A stretch of 7,863 nt of DNA, from NCBI GenBank assembly GCA_016933095.1, contig JAFGBP010000001.1, positions 1-7,863 on the forward strand, written 5' to 3'. Positions 1-4,985 of this stretch are shown here, piece by piece (the stretch's first letter is position 1; each line of letters begins with the position of its first letter). Under the pieces are notes generated by a model. That model was given only the letters and a program-made list of their open reading frames with translations, was not told where the DNA came from and did no database searches. This DNA comes from Candidatus Woesearchaeota archaeon (GTDB lineage Archaea; Nanobdellota; Nanobdellia; Woesearchaeales; SM23-78). Made by a program: the position numbers and the translations under genes.

Positions 1-56
1 AGAGAAAAAAAAAAGAAAAAAAACAGAAGAAGGAGAAGAAGAACAGGAAGAACAAG
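1..56. other. A/G-rich low-complexity contig edge
   Basis: Almost pure purine sequence dominated by A, with only a few C residues and no T. All three plus-strand frames are open here. The frame in register with the downstream protease would give a Lys-rich run. The frame starting at base 1 ends at TGA 58-60, which overlaps the protease ATG at 57-59 as ATGA, so this could be the basic C-terminal tail of an upstream gene cut off by the window. It could equally be an intergenic purine tract; nothing decides. The only ribosome-binding-like motif near a useful distance is AGGA at 45-48, 8 nt before the ATG. Confidence 0.4.
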
Positions 57-650
57 ATGATATTTTCAATACAAGAGATCATAGACATAATAGTGATGAC
101 CTTAGTAATAGGATTCATCTTCAAGGACTTCTTCAAGAAGAGGCCGAAAGTAGAGGTGCTGCTGCCCAAAAACTATGACCCGCTGAAGAAGCACCAGCAG
201 ATGCTGAACTGGGACGACTTCTGGTTCGCAGTGGCAGTCGTAGGTCCGAGCATAATACTCCACGAGTTCGGGCACAAGTTCTTCGCGATATCCCAAGGGC
301 TTGCTGCCGAGTTCCACGCAGCCTATACCTGGCTTGTGCTGGGAATAATCCTGAAGCTGATAAGCTTCGGATTCATATTCTTCGTGCCAGCCTACACAAG
401 CATAATAGGGAACGGGACGAACCTGCAGTTTGCAGGAGTGGCATTCGCAGGGCCCGCAGTCAACCTCCTGTTATGGCTCATAAGCGCGTATGTATTGAAA
501 AACTACAGCAAGAAGCTGAAAGGAGACTGGTACCACTTCTTCTTCCTGATGAGCAAGATAAACATGTTCCTCTTCCTATTCAACATGCTGCCCATCCCAG
601 GATTCGACGGCTGGAGCTTCTTCGGCAACATGTTCAAGGCAATATTCTAG
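57..650 (+). CDS. M50 family (site-2 protease-like) membrane zinc metalloprotease
   Basis: A 197-aa integral membrane protein of the M50/site-2 protease family, which cuts substrates within or next to the membrane. Seen directly: a hydrophobic helix at residues 9-26, a second from about 54 carrying the zinc-binding HEFGH at 69-73 (H69, E70, H73), further hydrophobic stretches at 90-115 and 124-147 with AGPAVN at 131-136, and a last one at 160-180 running into the NMLPIPGFDGW motif at 176-186, whose D184 is the expected third zinc ligand. All catalytic elements are therefore present and the length is normal for the minimal archaeal form without PDZ or CBS domains. The ATG at 57 gives the usual short N-terminus before the first helix. 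The frame stays open to the window edge with Lys codons, so an upstream start cannot be fully excluded. Ile is often encoded by ATA. The substrate cannot be told from the sequence. A 48-bp gap separates it from the convergent gene on its right. Confidence 0.9.
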   Translation: MIFSIQEIIDIIVMTLVIGFIFKDFFKKRPKVEVLLPKNYDPLKKHQQMLNWDDFWFAVAVVGPSIILHEFGHKFFAISQGLAAEFHAAYTWLVLGIILKLISFGFIFFVPAYTSIIGNGTNLQFAGVAFAGPAVNLLLWLISAYVLKNYSKKLKGDWYHFFFLMSKINMFLFLFNMLPIPGFDGWSFFGNMFKAIF

Positions 651-698
651 AAGTATGCAGATGACACCGATTAGCCCCAGTATTCTGATTCCGCAGGC

Positions 699-1031
699 TC
701 ATCGTCTCTTAAGGAGTCTGGCAACAGCCCCGGCAGTCGTGTCGAGAAGTTGCTGGCTAAGCGCAGATTGAGCCTCGACGTAGCGCTCAAACTCGTCTGC
801 TCCTGCCTTAAGAGAGGGCGTCAATTCTTTAGCAAGCGCAGGATCCATATTCGCAGCGCCAAAATACAAGGCCCTTCTTATTGCAGAATAAGCAGGATTG
901 CACGAAGTCCTCTCTGGCAGGCGTCCTAGCTGCGCCAAGAGCTCCTTGTTTTCCCTCGGCAGCGCGTCATACTGCCCTTCTGTCAGCAAACCCTCGATTC
1001 CCTTCATCCCGTTATAATTTTCGTTTGGCAT
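699..1031 (-). CDS. Hypothetical protein, 110 aa, probably leaderless
   Basis: I do not recognise this protein. It is soluble and mostly helical, with no membrane segment or signal peptide, an acidic/polar N-terminus (MPNENYNG), a central Ala-rich region (AAN, ALAKEL), and a basic end (ARLLKRR). There is one Cys and no metal or nucleotide motif. The ORF could start 7 codons earlier at 1052, but I choose ATG 1031: a TATA-like TATTTATA (minus strand, 1062-1055) is centred about 27 nt upstream, which places the transcription start almost on the A of this ATG, and there is no Shine-Dalgarno motif. The 1052 start would lie too close to the TATA box to be in the mRNA. It is divergent from the coiled-coil gene and convergent with the protease gene. 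Coding status is supported by the open frame and the well-placed promoter only. Confidence 0.65.
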   Translation of the reverse strand: MPNENYNGMKGIEGLLTEGQYDALPRENKELLAQLGRLPERTSCNPAYSAIRRALYFGAANMDPALAKELTPSLKAGADEFERYVEAQSALSQQLLDTTAGAVARLLKRR

Positions 1032-1054
1032 GAAGACAAGAAGGCAGCACAAGG

Positions 1055-1062
1055 TATAAATA
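1055..1062 (-). promoter_or_regulatory. TATA box of the 110-aa gene
   Basis: TATTTATA on the minus strand, centred about 27 nt before ATG 1031. This is the archaeal TATA-to-start distance, so the transcript should begin at or within a base or two of the start codon (leaderless). No Shine-Dalgarno motif lies in between. On the plus strand the same bases read TATAAATA but no plus-strand gene starts at the matching distance. Confidence 0.6.
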
Positions 1063-1068
1063 CTTTGG

Positions 1069-1149
1069 CATTGAAATCATTGCAAAACATTGCAAAAGGA
1101 AACAGGGGAAACAGGCGTTTTGCAAGAGTTCCCGCGGGAGTTCCTGCAG
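1069..1149. repeat. Clustered short tandem and inverted repeats between divergent genes
   Basis: Within 81 bp there are three separate duplications: CATTGCAAAA at 1078-1087 and 1088-1097 (with a further CATTG at 1069-1073), GGAAACAGG at 1098-1106 and 1107-1115, and GAGTTCC at 1126-1132 and 1138-1144 flanking the palindrome CCCGCGGG (1131-1138). TTGCAAAA (1090-1097) and TTTTGCAA (1118-1125) form an 8-bp inverted repeat around the GGAAACAGG pair. The three CATTG copies are 9-10 bp apart, about one helical turn. The block sits just upstream of the divergent TATA boxes, so operator or protein-binding function is plausible but not shown. Confidence 0.55.
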
Positions 1150-1168
1150 ACCTATTTTTCCGCAAACC

Positions 1169-1176
1169 ATTTAAAC
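1169..1176 (+). promoter_or_regulatory. Candidate TATA box of the coiled-coil gene
   Basis: ATTTAAAC on the plus strand, centred about 39 nt before ATG 1211, predicting a transcription start near 1198 and a very short leader of about 12 nt. A weak AAGGT (1196-1200) lies at a suitable distance for ribosome binding but might be only partly in the mRNA. The alternative TATAAA at 1200-1205 is too close to the start codon to serve as the TATA box for this gene. Confidence 0.45.
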
Positions 1177-1210
1177 CTACCATACACGCCTTTTCAAGGT
1201 ATAAAGACAG

Positions 1211-2437
1211 ATGGGACTATTCGACATCTTCAAGAAGAAAAGGATCGAGGAGATTCACTTCTCAGACATAGACAACTGGCTGCAGCGCGAACTAGAGTCA
1301 AAGAGCCTCGACAAGAAGGTCCTAAGCGCAAAGGAAGAGATATCCAGGCTCCTGGACTCATGCGAGAAGAGCATAGAGACGTTAGAAGAAGCCAACCTGA
1401 TGAACGACAAGATCCCGCTGAAAGAGAAGCAGATAATGGAGGGGCATAGGAAATCCTACACCCAGAAAGTCAGGCGCTTCATAAATGCAATCGAGGTCCC
1501 AGAAGACCATTCCCAAATAGGACACTACACAGCCAGGTTCTCAGAGTCCCTAAACGAACTGAGCGAAGAAACAAGAAAGAACTTCCAGGTACTACAGCAC
1601 TTCTTTTCGCAGGAAGTGTCAAGGATCGTGAAGGACATAAAGGGAATCGACGAGTCCCTGAGCAGTCTCCAGTCAGACATCGAAAAAGAAGGATTGGATC
1701 TGATCAGGGAAGCAAAGCTCGGACTCAAGAACTACAGGGAAAACCTCGAGAGAAAAGACCGTCTCGAGAATGACCTAGAAGGCCAGAAGAAGAACCTCTC
1801 AAGCCTGAAAAGGAGGAGAGAAAAGCTTCGCGAGAACATCGCAGAGCTTCACAAGAGCGAGGAGTACGGCGCCTTCGAGCAGTTCCTCGAGAAGAAGAAG
1901 TCGATCGAGGATGAGATGAGGGAAATCGAACAGGACTTAACAGCGATGTTTGCAGAGATCAGCAGGCCCCTCAAGAAGTACACCCACAATACAGAGCACG
2001 AGCCGATAGTAGAGAAGTACCTAAGCGACCCTGTGGGTGCGCTTCACGAGGATGAAGAGCTGATTATACATAAGATCGTGGAGAAGATGAAGCTCGACCT
2101 TCACATGCTTGAATTGAAGGAGAAGCAGCTTGAGAGCACTAAGGACAAGATAGAAAACCTGACACTTGCCTTCCTCAAAGAGAAGCGCGACTTGCTTCGG
2201 AACCTAAAGGAGAACAATAAGGACCTGGCGAGTAAGATAAACAGGAGCGTAGTCGCACTCACACTCTCAGAGAACGAGAGCTGGCTCAAGTCCCTGGAAG
2301 CGAAGATCATCGAGTGCGAACGACACCTCGAAGAGACTGTGAACGAGTTCGAACAGATTAGCCCCAACTACCTTAAGCAGAAGGTGAAGGAGAAGATCAG
2401 GCAGATAAGGAAGGACATTCACATCCATGACGATTAG
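1211..2437 (+). CDS. Coiled-coil protein, SbcC/SMC-like helices without ATPase domain
   Basis: A 408-aa highly charged, Lys/Glu-rich, almost wholly helical protein. It opens with MGLFDIFKKK, a short amphipathic basic segment of the kind that can lie on a membrane or act as a docking helix, then a short domain (about 15-95) containing DIDNWL. Long heptad-like stretches predicted to be coiled coil run from roughly 105-255 and 285-385. A Pro-containing break at 252-275 (SRPLKKYTH, DPVGAL) probably forms the hairpin turn or a small interruption. The end is His/Asp rich (HIHDD). There is no Walker A or B motif, so although such proteins are often labelled exonuclease SbcC or chromosome segregation ATPase, no ATPase activity can be claimed. 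No membrane-spanning segment is seen. It precedes the NIP7-like gene by 37 nt on the same strand and may be co-transcribed with it. Function unknown; a scaffold role is inference. Confidence 0.85.
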   Translation: MGLFDIFKKKRIEEIHFSDIDNWLQRELESKSLDKKVLSAKEEISRLLDSCEKSIETLEEANLMNDKIPLKEKQIMEGHRKSYTQKVRRFINAIEVPEDHSQIGHYTARFSESLNELSEETRKNFQVLQHFFSQEVSRIVKDIKGIDESLSSLQSDIEKEGLDLIREAKLGLKNYRENLERKDRLENDLEGQKKNLSSLKRRREKLRENIAELHKSEEYGAFEQFLEKKKSIEDEMREIEQDLTAMFAEISRPLKKYTHNTEHEPIVEKYLSDPVGALHEDEELIIHKIVEKMKLDLHMLELKEKQLESTKDKIENLTLAFLKEKRDLLRNLKENNKDLASKINRSVVALTLSENESWLKSLEAKIIECERHLEETVNEFEQISPNYLKQKVKEKIRQIRKDIHIHDD

Positions 2438-2474
2438 CAAGATAGCAAAGCAATATTGATTGCGGATGATTACA

Positions 2475-2945
2475 ATGAAAAAACTCATTTCTTTTATCAA
2501 GGAATTCACAAGAGAGGACGTCCCTGAACTTCAGGAGGTCGAGAGGATTGGCAGGAACTATTTCCGCATAGGCCTGAAGCTAAAGGAGGAGAAAAACAGG
2601 ATCAAGATGGATCCTTTCTCAGCAGGACTGCCTTATGGAGAGATAAAGGACAACAAGTTCTGCCCATCATTCCCGCTTCTGGACCTGCTGGGAAACAGAA
2701 CTGACCAGATAGCCGTTGTCAATGACAAGGCAGAGACTATGTTTCTCTACGGAAAGAACATCATCCAGGAAAGCATCACGAGCCTCAAGCAGGACAAAGG
2801 CCTCGTAATCGTGAAGAACATGCGCGGCGATGTCCTAGGATACGGCCATGTGAAGAAAGACAGGGACAGAAGCCAGATGATAAGGAACATCCTCAACAGG
2901 TCAGACTACCTGAAGAGGGAGAGCCGAAAGCCAAAAGCCAGATAA
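2475..2945 (+). CDS. NIP7-like PUA-domain protein (ribosome biogenesis / RNA binding)
   Basis: A 156-aa protein that I match from memory to the NIP7 family, an RNA-binding factor needed for maturation of the large ribosomal subunit in eukaryotes and with archaeal homologues. Conserved-looking segments are CPSFPLLDLLG (63-73, end of the N-terminal domain), FLYGKNI (90-96), a VIVKN strand (111-115), DVLGYGHVKK (119-128) and the C-terminal helix and strand with DYLKRE (144-149); together they make the PUA half from about residue 76 on. The N-terminal half (1-75) is much more divergent. The tail is basic (KRESRKPKAR), consistent with RNA contact. Start is uncertain: TTG 2460, ATG 2466 and ATG 2475 are in frame; I prefer 2475 because MKKLI resembles the family N-terminus and GGATGAT (2464-2470) could act as a weak ribosome binding site. 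It sits 37 nt after the coiled-coil gene and is convergent with the nuclease gene. Confidence 0.72.
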   Translation: MKKLISFIKEFTREDVPELQEVERIGRNYFRIGLKLKEEKNRIKMDPFSAGLPYGEIKDNKFCPSFPLLDLLGNRTDQIAVVNDKAETMFLYGKNIIQESITSLKQDKGLVIVKNMRGDVLGYGHVKKDRDRSQMIRNILNRSDYLKRESRKPKAR

Positions 2946-2992
2946 TCCTAATTTCCATCCAACAGTTCTTAAACGTATCCTTATATGCACTC

Positions 2993-3607
2993 TTACAGGC
3001 ATGATCCTATCAGCCTATCAAGCTCTGAATCCAGCGTGTGCACGACGTAAGACAATGCCTTGAACTTCATCCTCTTCATCATGCTTCCCCTGCGCTCAAA
3101 CTCAGAGAGGCCGGCTCCGTTTATCAGGTTGATGCCGTTATCCCTCGCGTACTGCAAAGCGAGAGATGAGAAGTCGGTGTCAGTAACGAGCGCAGGCACT
3201 GCGTGCGAACCATTGTAGTGCTTCAGCTTCTCATGGAATTCTCTAACATCATTAAGGTCTACGTTCTGGCTTGGCAAGAAGTGGGCCTTGCATTCAATGA
3301 TGTAAAAGCCAAGATCCGCAGGCCTGAAGAGCACGAGGTCATACTCCCGTTTTGAAGCCGCATCTCCTGAACCCGAAAAGGAGACATAATAGTTCTTCAT
3401 CCACTTATTCTTCTGCACTCCGATGTAACCGTTGCTCAGGAAAGCCTCGAGCACCCGGCCCTCGAAAGCATGGCCCAGCTCTCCAGGAGAGACTCCCTTG
3501 CTCTTCGCATTCGCAGACTTCAGATCAGTGCATGCAAATCTTGTCATGCTGCCGCTTGAACTATCTTTATCAGACATTGAATTCTTTTTATCATTCTTCC
3601 GGCTCAC
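2993..3607 (-). CDS. PD-(D/E)XK nuclease, Mrr-like restriction endonuclease fold
   Basis: A 204-aa soluble protein with the PD-(D/E)XK nuclease core. Seen: helix with E49 (HAFEGRV), strand YDLVLF with D90, then IIECKA with E105-x-K107, so the E...D...ExK catalytic set is complete. The later VPALVTDTDFS and LALQYARDNGINLING segments match the end of the Mrr/type IV restriction-type fold, where a strand is followed by a helix ending in NGI-L-I-G. The N-terminal 35 residues are Ser/Lys rich and probably disordered. I choose GTG 3607 because AAGGTGATT (minus 3619-3611) is a near-perfect anti-16S match, with GGTG 6 nt before it; ATG 3637 (leaderless) and ATG 3577 are alternatives. The open frame continues upstream to 3829, but that part overlaps the promoter region and the previous gene and looks non-coding. 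Possible roles are defence, repair or mobile-element control; no methylase partner is in the window. Confidence 0.75.
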   Translation of the reverse strand: MSRKNDKKNSMSDKDSSSGSMTRFACTDLKSANAKSKGVSPGELGHAFEGRVLEAFLSNGYIGVQKNKWMKNYYVSFSGSGDAASKREYDLVLFRPADLGFYIIECKAHFLPSQNVDLNDVREFHEKLKHYNGSHAVPALVTDTDFSSLALQYARDNGINLINGAGLSEFERRGSMMKRMKFKALSYVVHTLDSELDRLIGSCL

Positions 3608-3610
3608 ACG

Positions 3611-3619
3611 AATCACCTT
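3611..3619 (-). promoter_or_regulatory. Ribosome binding site deciding the nuclease start
   Basis: AAGGTGATT on the minus strand complements the archaeal 16S 3' end (AUCACCUCC) closely, with GGTG 6 nt from GTG 3607. The same spacing and a GGTG core occur before the L,D-transpeptidase gene, which supports the GTG start. Confidence 0.5.
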
Positions 3620-3653
3620 ATCACCATATAACCTCATCGTAAATATTATCATA

Positions 3654-3696
3654 GGAAAAAAATAAACTAAATAATTTAGCAAATAAATACTATAAA
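3654..3696 (-). promoter_or_regulatory. AT-rich promoter region of the nuclease, with T-tract
   Basis: The gap between the small membrane protein gene and the nuclease is extremely AT rich. On the minus strand it holds TTTATA (3696-3691), TATTTATT (about 3689-3682) and TTTATT (3668-3663), each a possible TATA box, so I cannot say which one is used. A T7 run (minus 3662-3656) could also serve as the oligo-T termination signal for the upstream minus-strand operon. The region therefore probably contains both the end of one transcript and the start of the next. Confidence 0.35.
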
Positions 3697-3722
3697 AGAT
3701 AATTTGGAATCGCTTTTCAGCC

Positions 3723-4085
3723 TTACCTTGACTTCTTCTCAGGCTCTCCCTTAACATGCTTTCCATAAAGGCCCCTTGCCTTGTCCAGCATGTCGCCAAC
3801 AAACCCGCTCTTGATACCATAGAGCACAAGGCCTCCTGCTACGATAGCGGCGCCGTAGTCCCTCACGTCAGTCGCCAAAGACCTCTTTCCGGAATTGTAG
3901 CTTTCGACCACCTCATCAATAGCCTTCTTTGCAGGTGGCACAATTGCAGTCCCTGCAACGCCCGCCCAAACTCCATTTTTGACGTTCTCGTCTGTCCTCA
4001 AGTACTCCTCCCCTCTAAGGTAGGAAAGTCCCTTGGCTGCCAGAGCTCCTCCGATTACATGCTTTGTTTGTTCTTTTACTCCCAT
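3723..4085 (-). CDS. Small Gly/Ala-rich membrane protein, 120 aa
   Basis: Unrecognised. It has three weakly to clearly hydrophobic segments: 9-20 (HVIGGALAAKGL), 38-50 (GVWAGVAGTAIVP) and 77-97 (DYGAAIVAGGLVLYGIKSGF region), the last being the most convincing membrane helix. The C-terminus is basic (GKHVKGEPEKKSR). The reading frame could begin at ATG 4094, which overlaps the stop of the preceding gene as ATGA, but GGAGGT (4100-4095) directly abuts that ATG and is 9 nt from ATG 4085, so I take 4085 (MGVKEQ). Its layout parallels the preceding 118-aa protein: a KH near residue 9, a central Gly-rich helix, a charged loop, then a long Gly-rich helix ending GDML against GDIL, suggesting the two are diverged duplicates. 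Last gene of the probable five-gene operon. Role unknown. Confidence 0.7.
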   Translation of the reverse strand: MGVKEQTKHVIGGALAAKGLSYLRGEEYLRTDENVKNGVWAGVAGTAIVPPAKKAIDEVVESYNSGKRSLATDVRDYGAAIVAGGLVLYGIKSGFVGDMLDKARGLYGKHVKGEPEKKSR

Positions 4086-4090
4086 TTTGT

Positions 4091-4447
4091 TCATACCTCC
4101 GTTTTGTTCTTGCTGTCATTCTTGCTGTTCTCTTCTTCCTGGAGAATATCTCCATAATATGATCCTACACCTAATCCTGTAACGCCGCCAAGAACCATCC
4201 CGCTACCGACTGCTTTAAACCTCTCATAAAGCGAAAGCTCACGGTCATGATTCGCAATCTGCTCGACGATGTAATGGAGGCCATTGCCTCCGGCCGCCAG
4301 GCCGTAGCAGATGCCCTTCAGTTGGGCTTTCTTCTTAACCGACAGATGCTTCTTTGAATCAACCATTGTAACCAACGGATCCACTACCCACATGCTCGCG
4401 GCTCCAACCAGCGTGTGTTTCGCCAACTCGTATAGTCTGCTTGTCAT
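4091..4447 (-). CDS. Small Gly-rich membrane protein, 118 aa
   Basis: Unrecognised. Hydrophobic segments are at 11-29 (HTLVGAASMWVVDPLVTMV), 43-61 (LKGICYGLAAGGNGLHYIV) and 78-98 (a Gly-rich stretch with GMVLGGVTGLGVGS), the last typical of packed glycine-zipper membrane helices. The tail (103-118) is hydrophilic, Glu/Lys/Asn rich. An in-frame TTG at 4465 would extend it by 6 codons, but GGAGGA (4463-4458) lies inside that extension and 10 nt before ATG 4447, so ATG 4447 is the likely start. Its stop codon overlaps the first possible ATG of the next gene, and its last codons carry that gene's ribosome binding site, which implies translational coupling. Resembles the next protein in layout. 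Could be a pore-like, anchoring or assembly factor for the neighbouring YkuD proteins; that is inference only. Confidence 0.7.
   Translation of the reverse strand: MTSRLYELAKHTLVGAASMWVVDPLVTMVDSKKHLSVKKKAQLKGICYGLAAGGNGLHYIVEQIANHDRELSLYERFKAVGSGMVLGGVTGLGVGSYYGDILQEEENSKNDSKNKTEV
4095..4100 (-). promoter_or_regulatory. Ribosome binding site inside the preceding gene
   Basis: GGAGGT lies in the last sense codons of the 118-aa gene. It is 9 nt before ATG 4085 but 0 nt before ATG 4094, which decides for the shorter start of the 120-aa protein. Confidence 0.65.
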
Positions 4448-4457
4448 ATGAATCAAT

Positions 4458-4463
4458 TCCTCC
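4458..4463 (-). promoter_or_regulatory. Ribosome binding site of the 118-aa membrane protein
   Basis: GGAGGA on the minus strand, 10 nt before ATG 4447. It overlaps the alternative TTG 4465 start and argues against it. Confidence 0.65.
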
Positions 4464-4482
4464 AATCATTCATCTTCATCAC

Positions 4483-4932
4483 TCATCGCAAATATCCAAT
4501 CAGCTGCTTCTGCAAATCCTCTCTCTTGTCAAGATACTGCAACAATCCATAAGCAATCCTACAAAGCGGGCTCTTGAAACCAGACTCTGACCCTCCAAGA
4601 ACATTCTCAAGAGGATTCCCCGAATCCGGACCTCCTTCTCCCGAAGCAGGAGATCCTGAGTATCTCTCCAAAGCCCCCATCAACGGAGCGGCCTTTTCAT
4701 GAATGTACTCTGCAAGCCGCGAGTTGATATTTGACCTCTCAATGTTAGGATCATCAACTTGCACCAGGTCATCCTCATAAAAAGCACTTGACAAGAGCAC
4801 GGATTCCTGAGTCTGCCGCTCCTCTTCCAGCATTGCCCCCGCATCCTCTGTGTCAGCTGAATCACCAACTATTCTCTCAAGCTCTCTTTCCACAAGTTCT
4901 TCTTCAGTCGGTGAGTTGTATTCCGGCCCCAT
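4483..4932 (-). CDS. Acidic soluble protein of unknown function, 149 aa
   Basis: Unrecognised, with no signal peptide or membrane helix. The N-terminal half (1-66) is strongly acidic, with runs such as TEEELVEREL and EDAGAMLEEER and a VQVDDPN segment; 68-91 looks like a helix (NINSRLAEYIHEKAAPLMGAL); 92-120 is a Gly/Ser/Pro-rich linker; and 121-149 is a basic helical end (CRIAYGLLQYLDKREDL, then LIGYLR). Three in-frame ATGs exist (4950, 4938, 4932). GGAGGT (4948-4943) includes bases of the first one and is 10 nt before ATG 4932, matching the 9-10 nt spacing of the next two genes, so I take MGPEYNS; 4938 at 4 nt spacing is possible. It lies 53 nt after the L,D-transpeptidase gene and 35 nt before the first small membrane protein. 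The acidic region could be a contact surface for the basic cytoplasmic tails of its neighbours; this is speculation. Confidence 0.65.
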   Translation of the reverse strand: MGPEYNSPTEEELVERELERIVGDSADTEDAGAMLEEERQTQESVLLSSAFYEDDLVQVDDPNIERSNINSRLAEYIHEKAAPLMGALERYSGSPASGEGGPDSGNPLENVLGGSESGFKSPLCRIAYGLLQYLDKREDLQKQLIGYLR

Positions 4933-4942
4933 CTTCATCAAT

Positions 4943-4948
4943 ACCTCC
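4943..4948 (-). promoter_or_regulatory. Ribosome binding site of the acidic protein
   Basis: GGAGGT, 10 nt before ATG 4932 and 4 nt before ATG 4938. It overlaps the upstream ATG 4950, so that start is unlikely. Confidence 0.6.
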
Positions 4949-4985
4949 ATAATTTAATTCTCTCACAATCATCTTACAACACAAT

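Noticed and set aside
660..690. Possible C/D box sRNA (ATGA ... CTGA)
   Set aside because: Only partial boxes, with no D'/C' pair and no terminal stem.
1065..1449. Plus-strand frames between the divergent genes
   Set aside because: They run through the repeat block into the coiled-coil gene in another frame, with no plausible ribosome binding site or protein character.
3608..3829. N-terminal extension of the nuclease reading frame up to 3829
   Set aside because: It overlaps the 3' end of the 120-aa gene and crosses an AT-rich promoter-like region. Its hydrophobic translation is a product of AT-rich sequence, and a strong ribosome binding site sits before GTG 3607.
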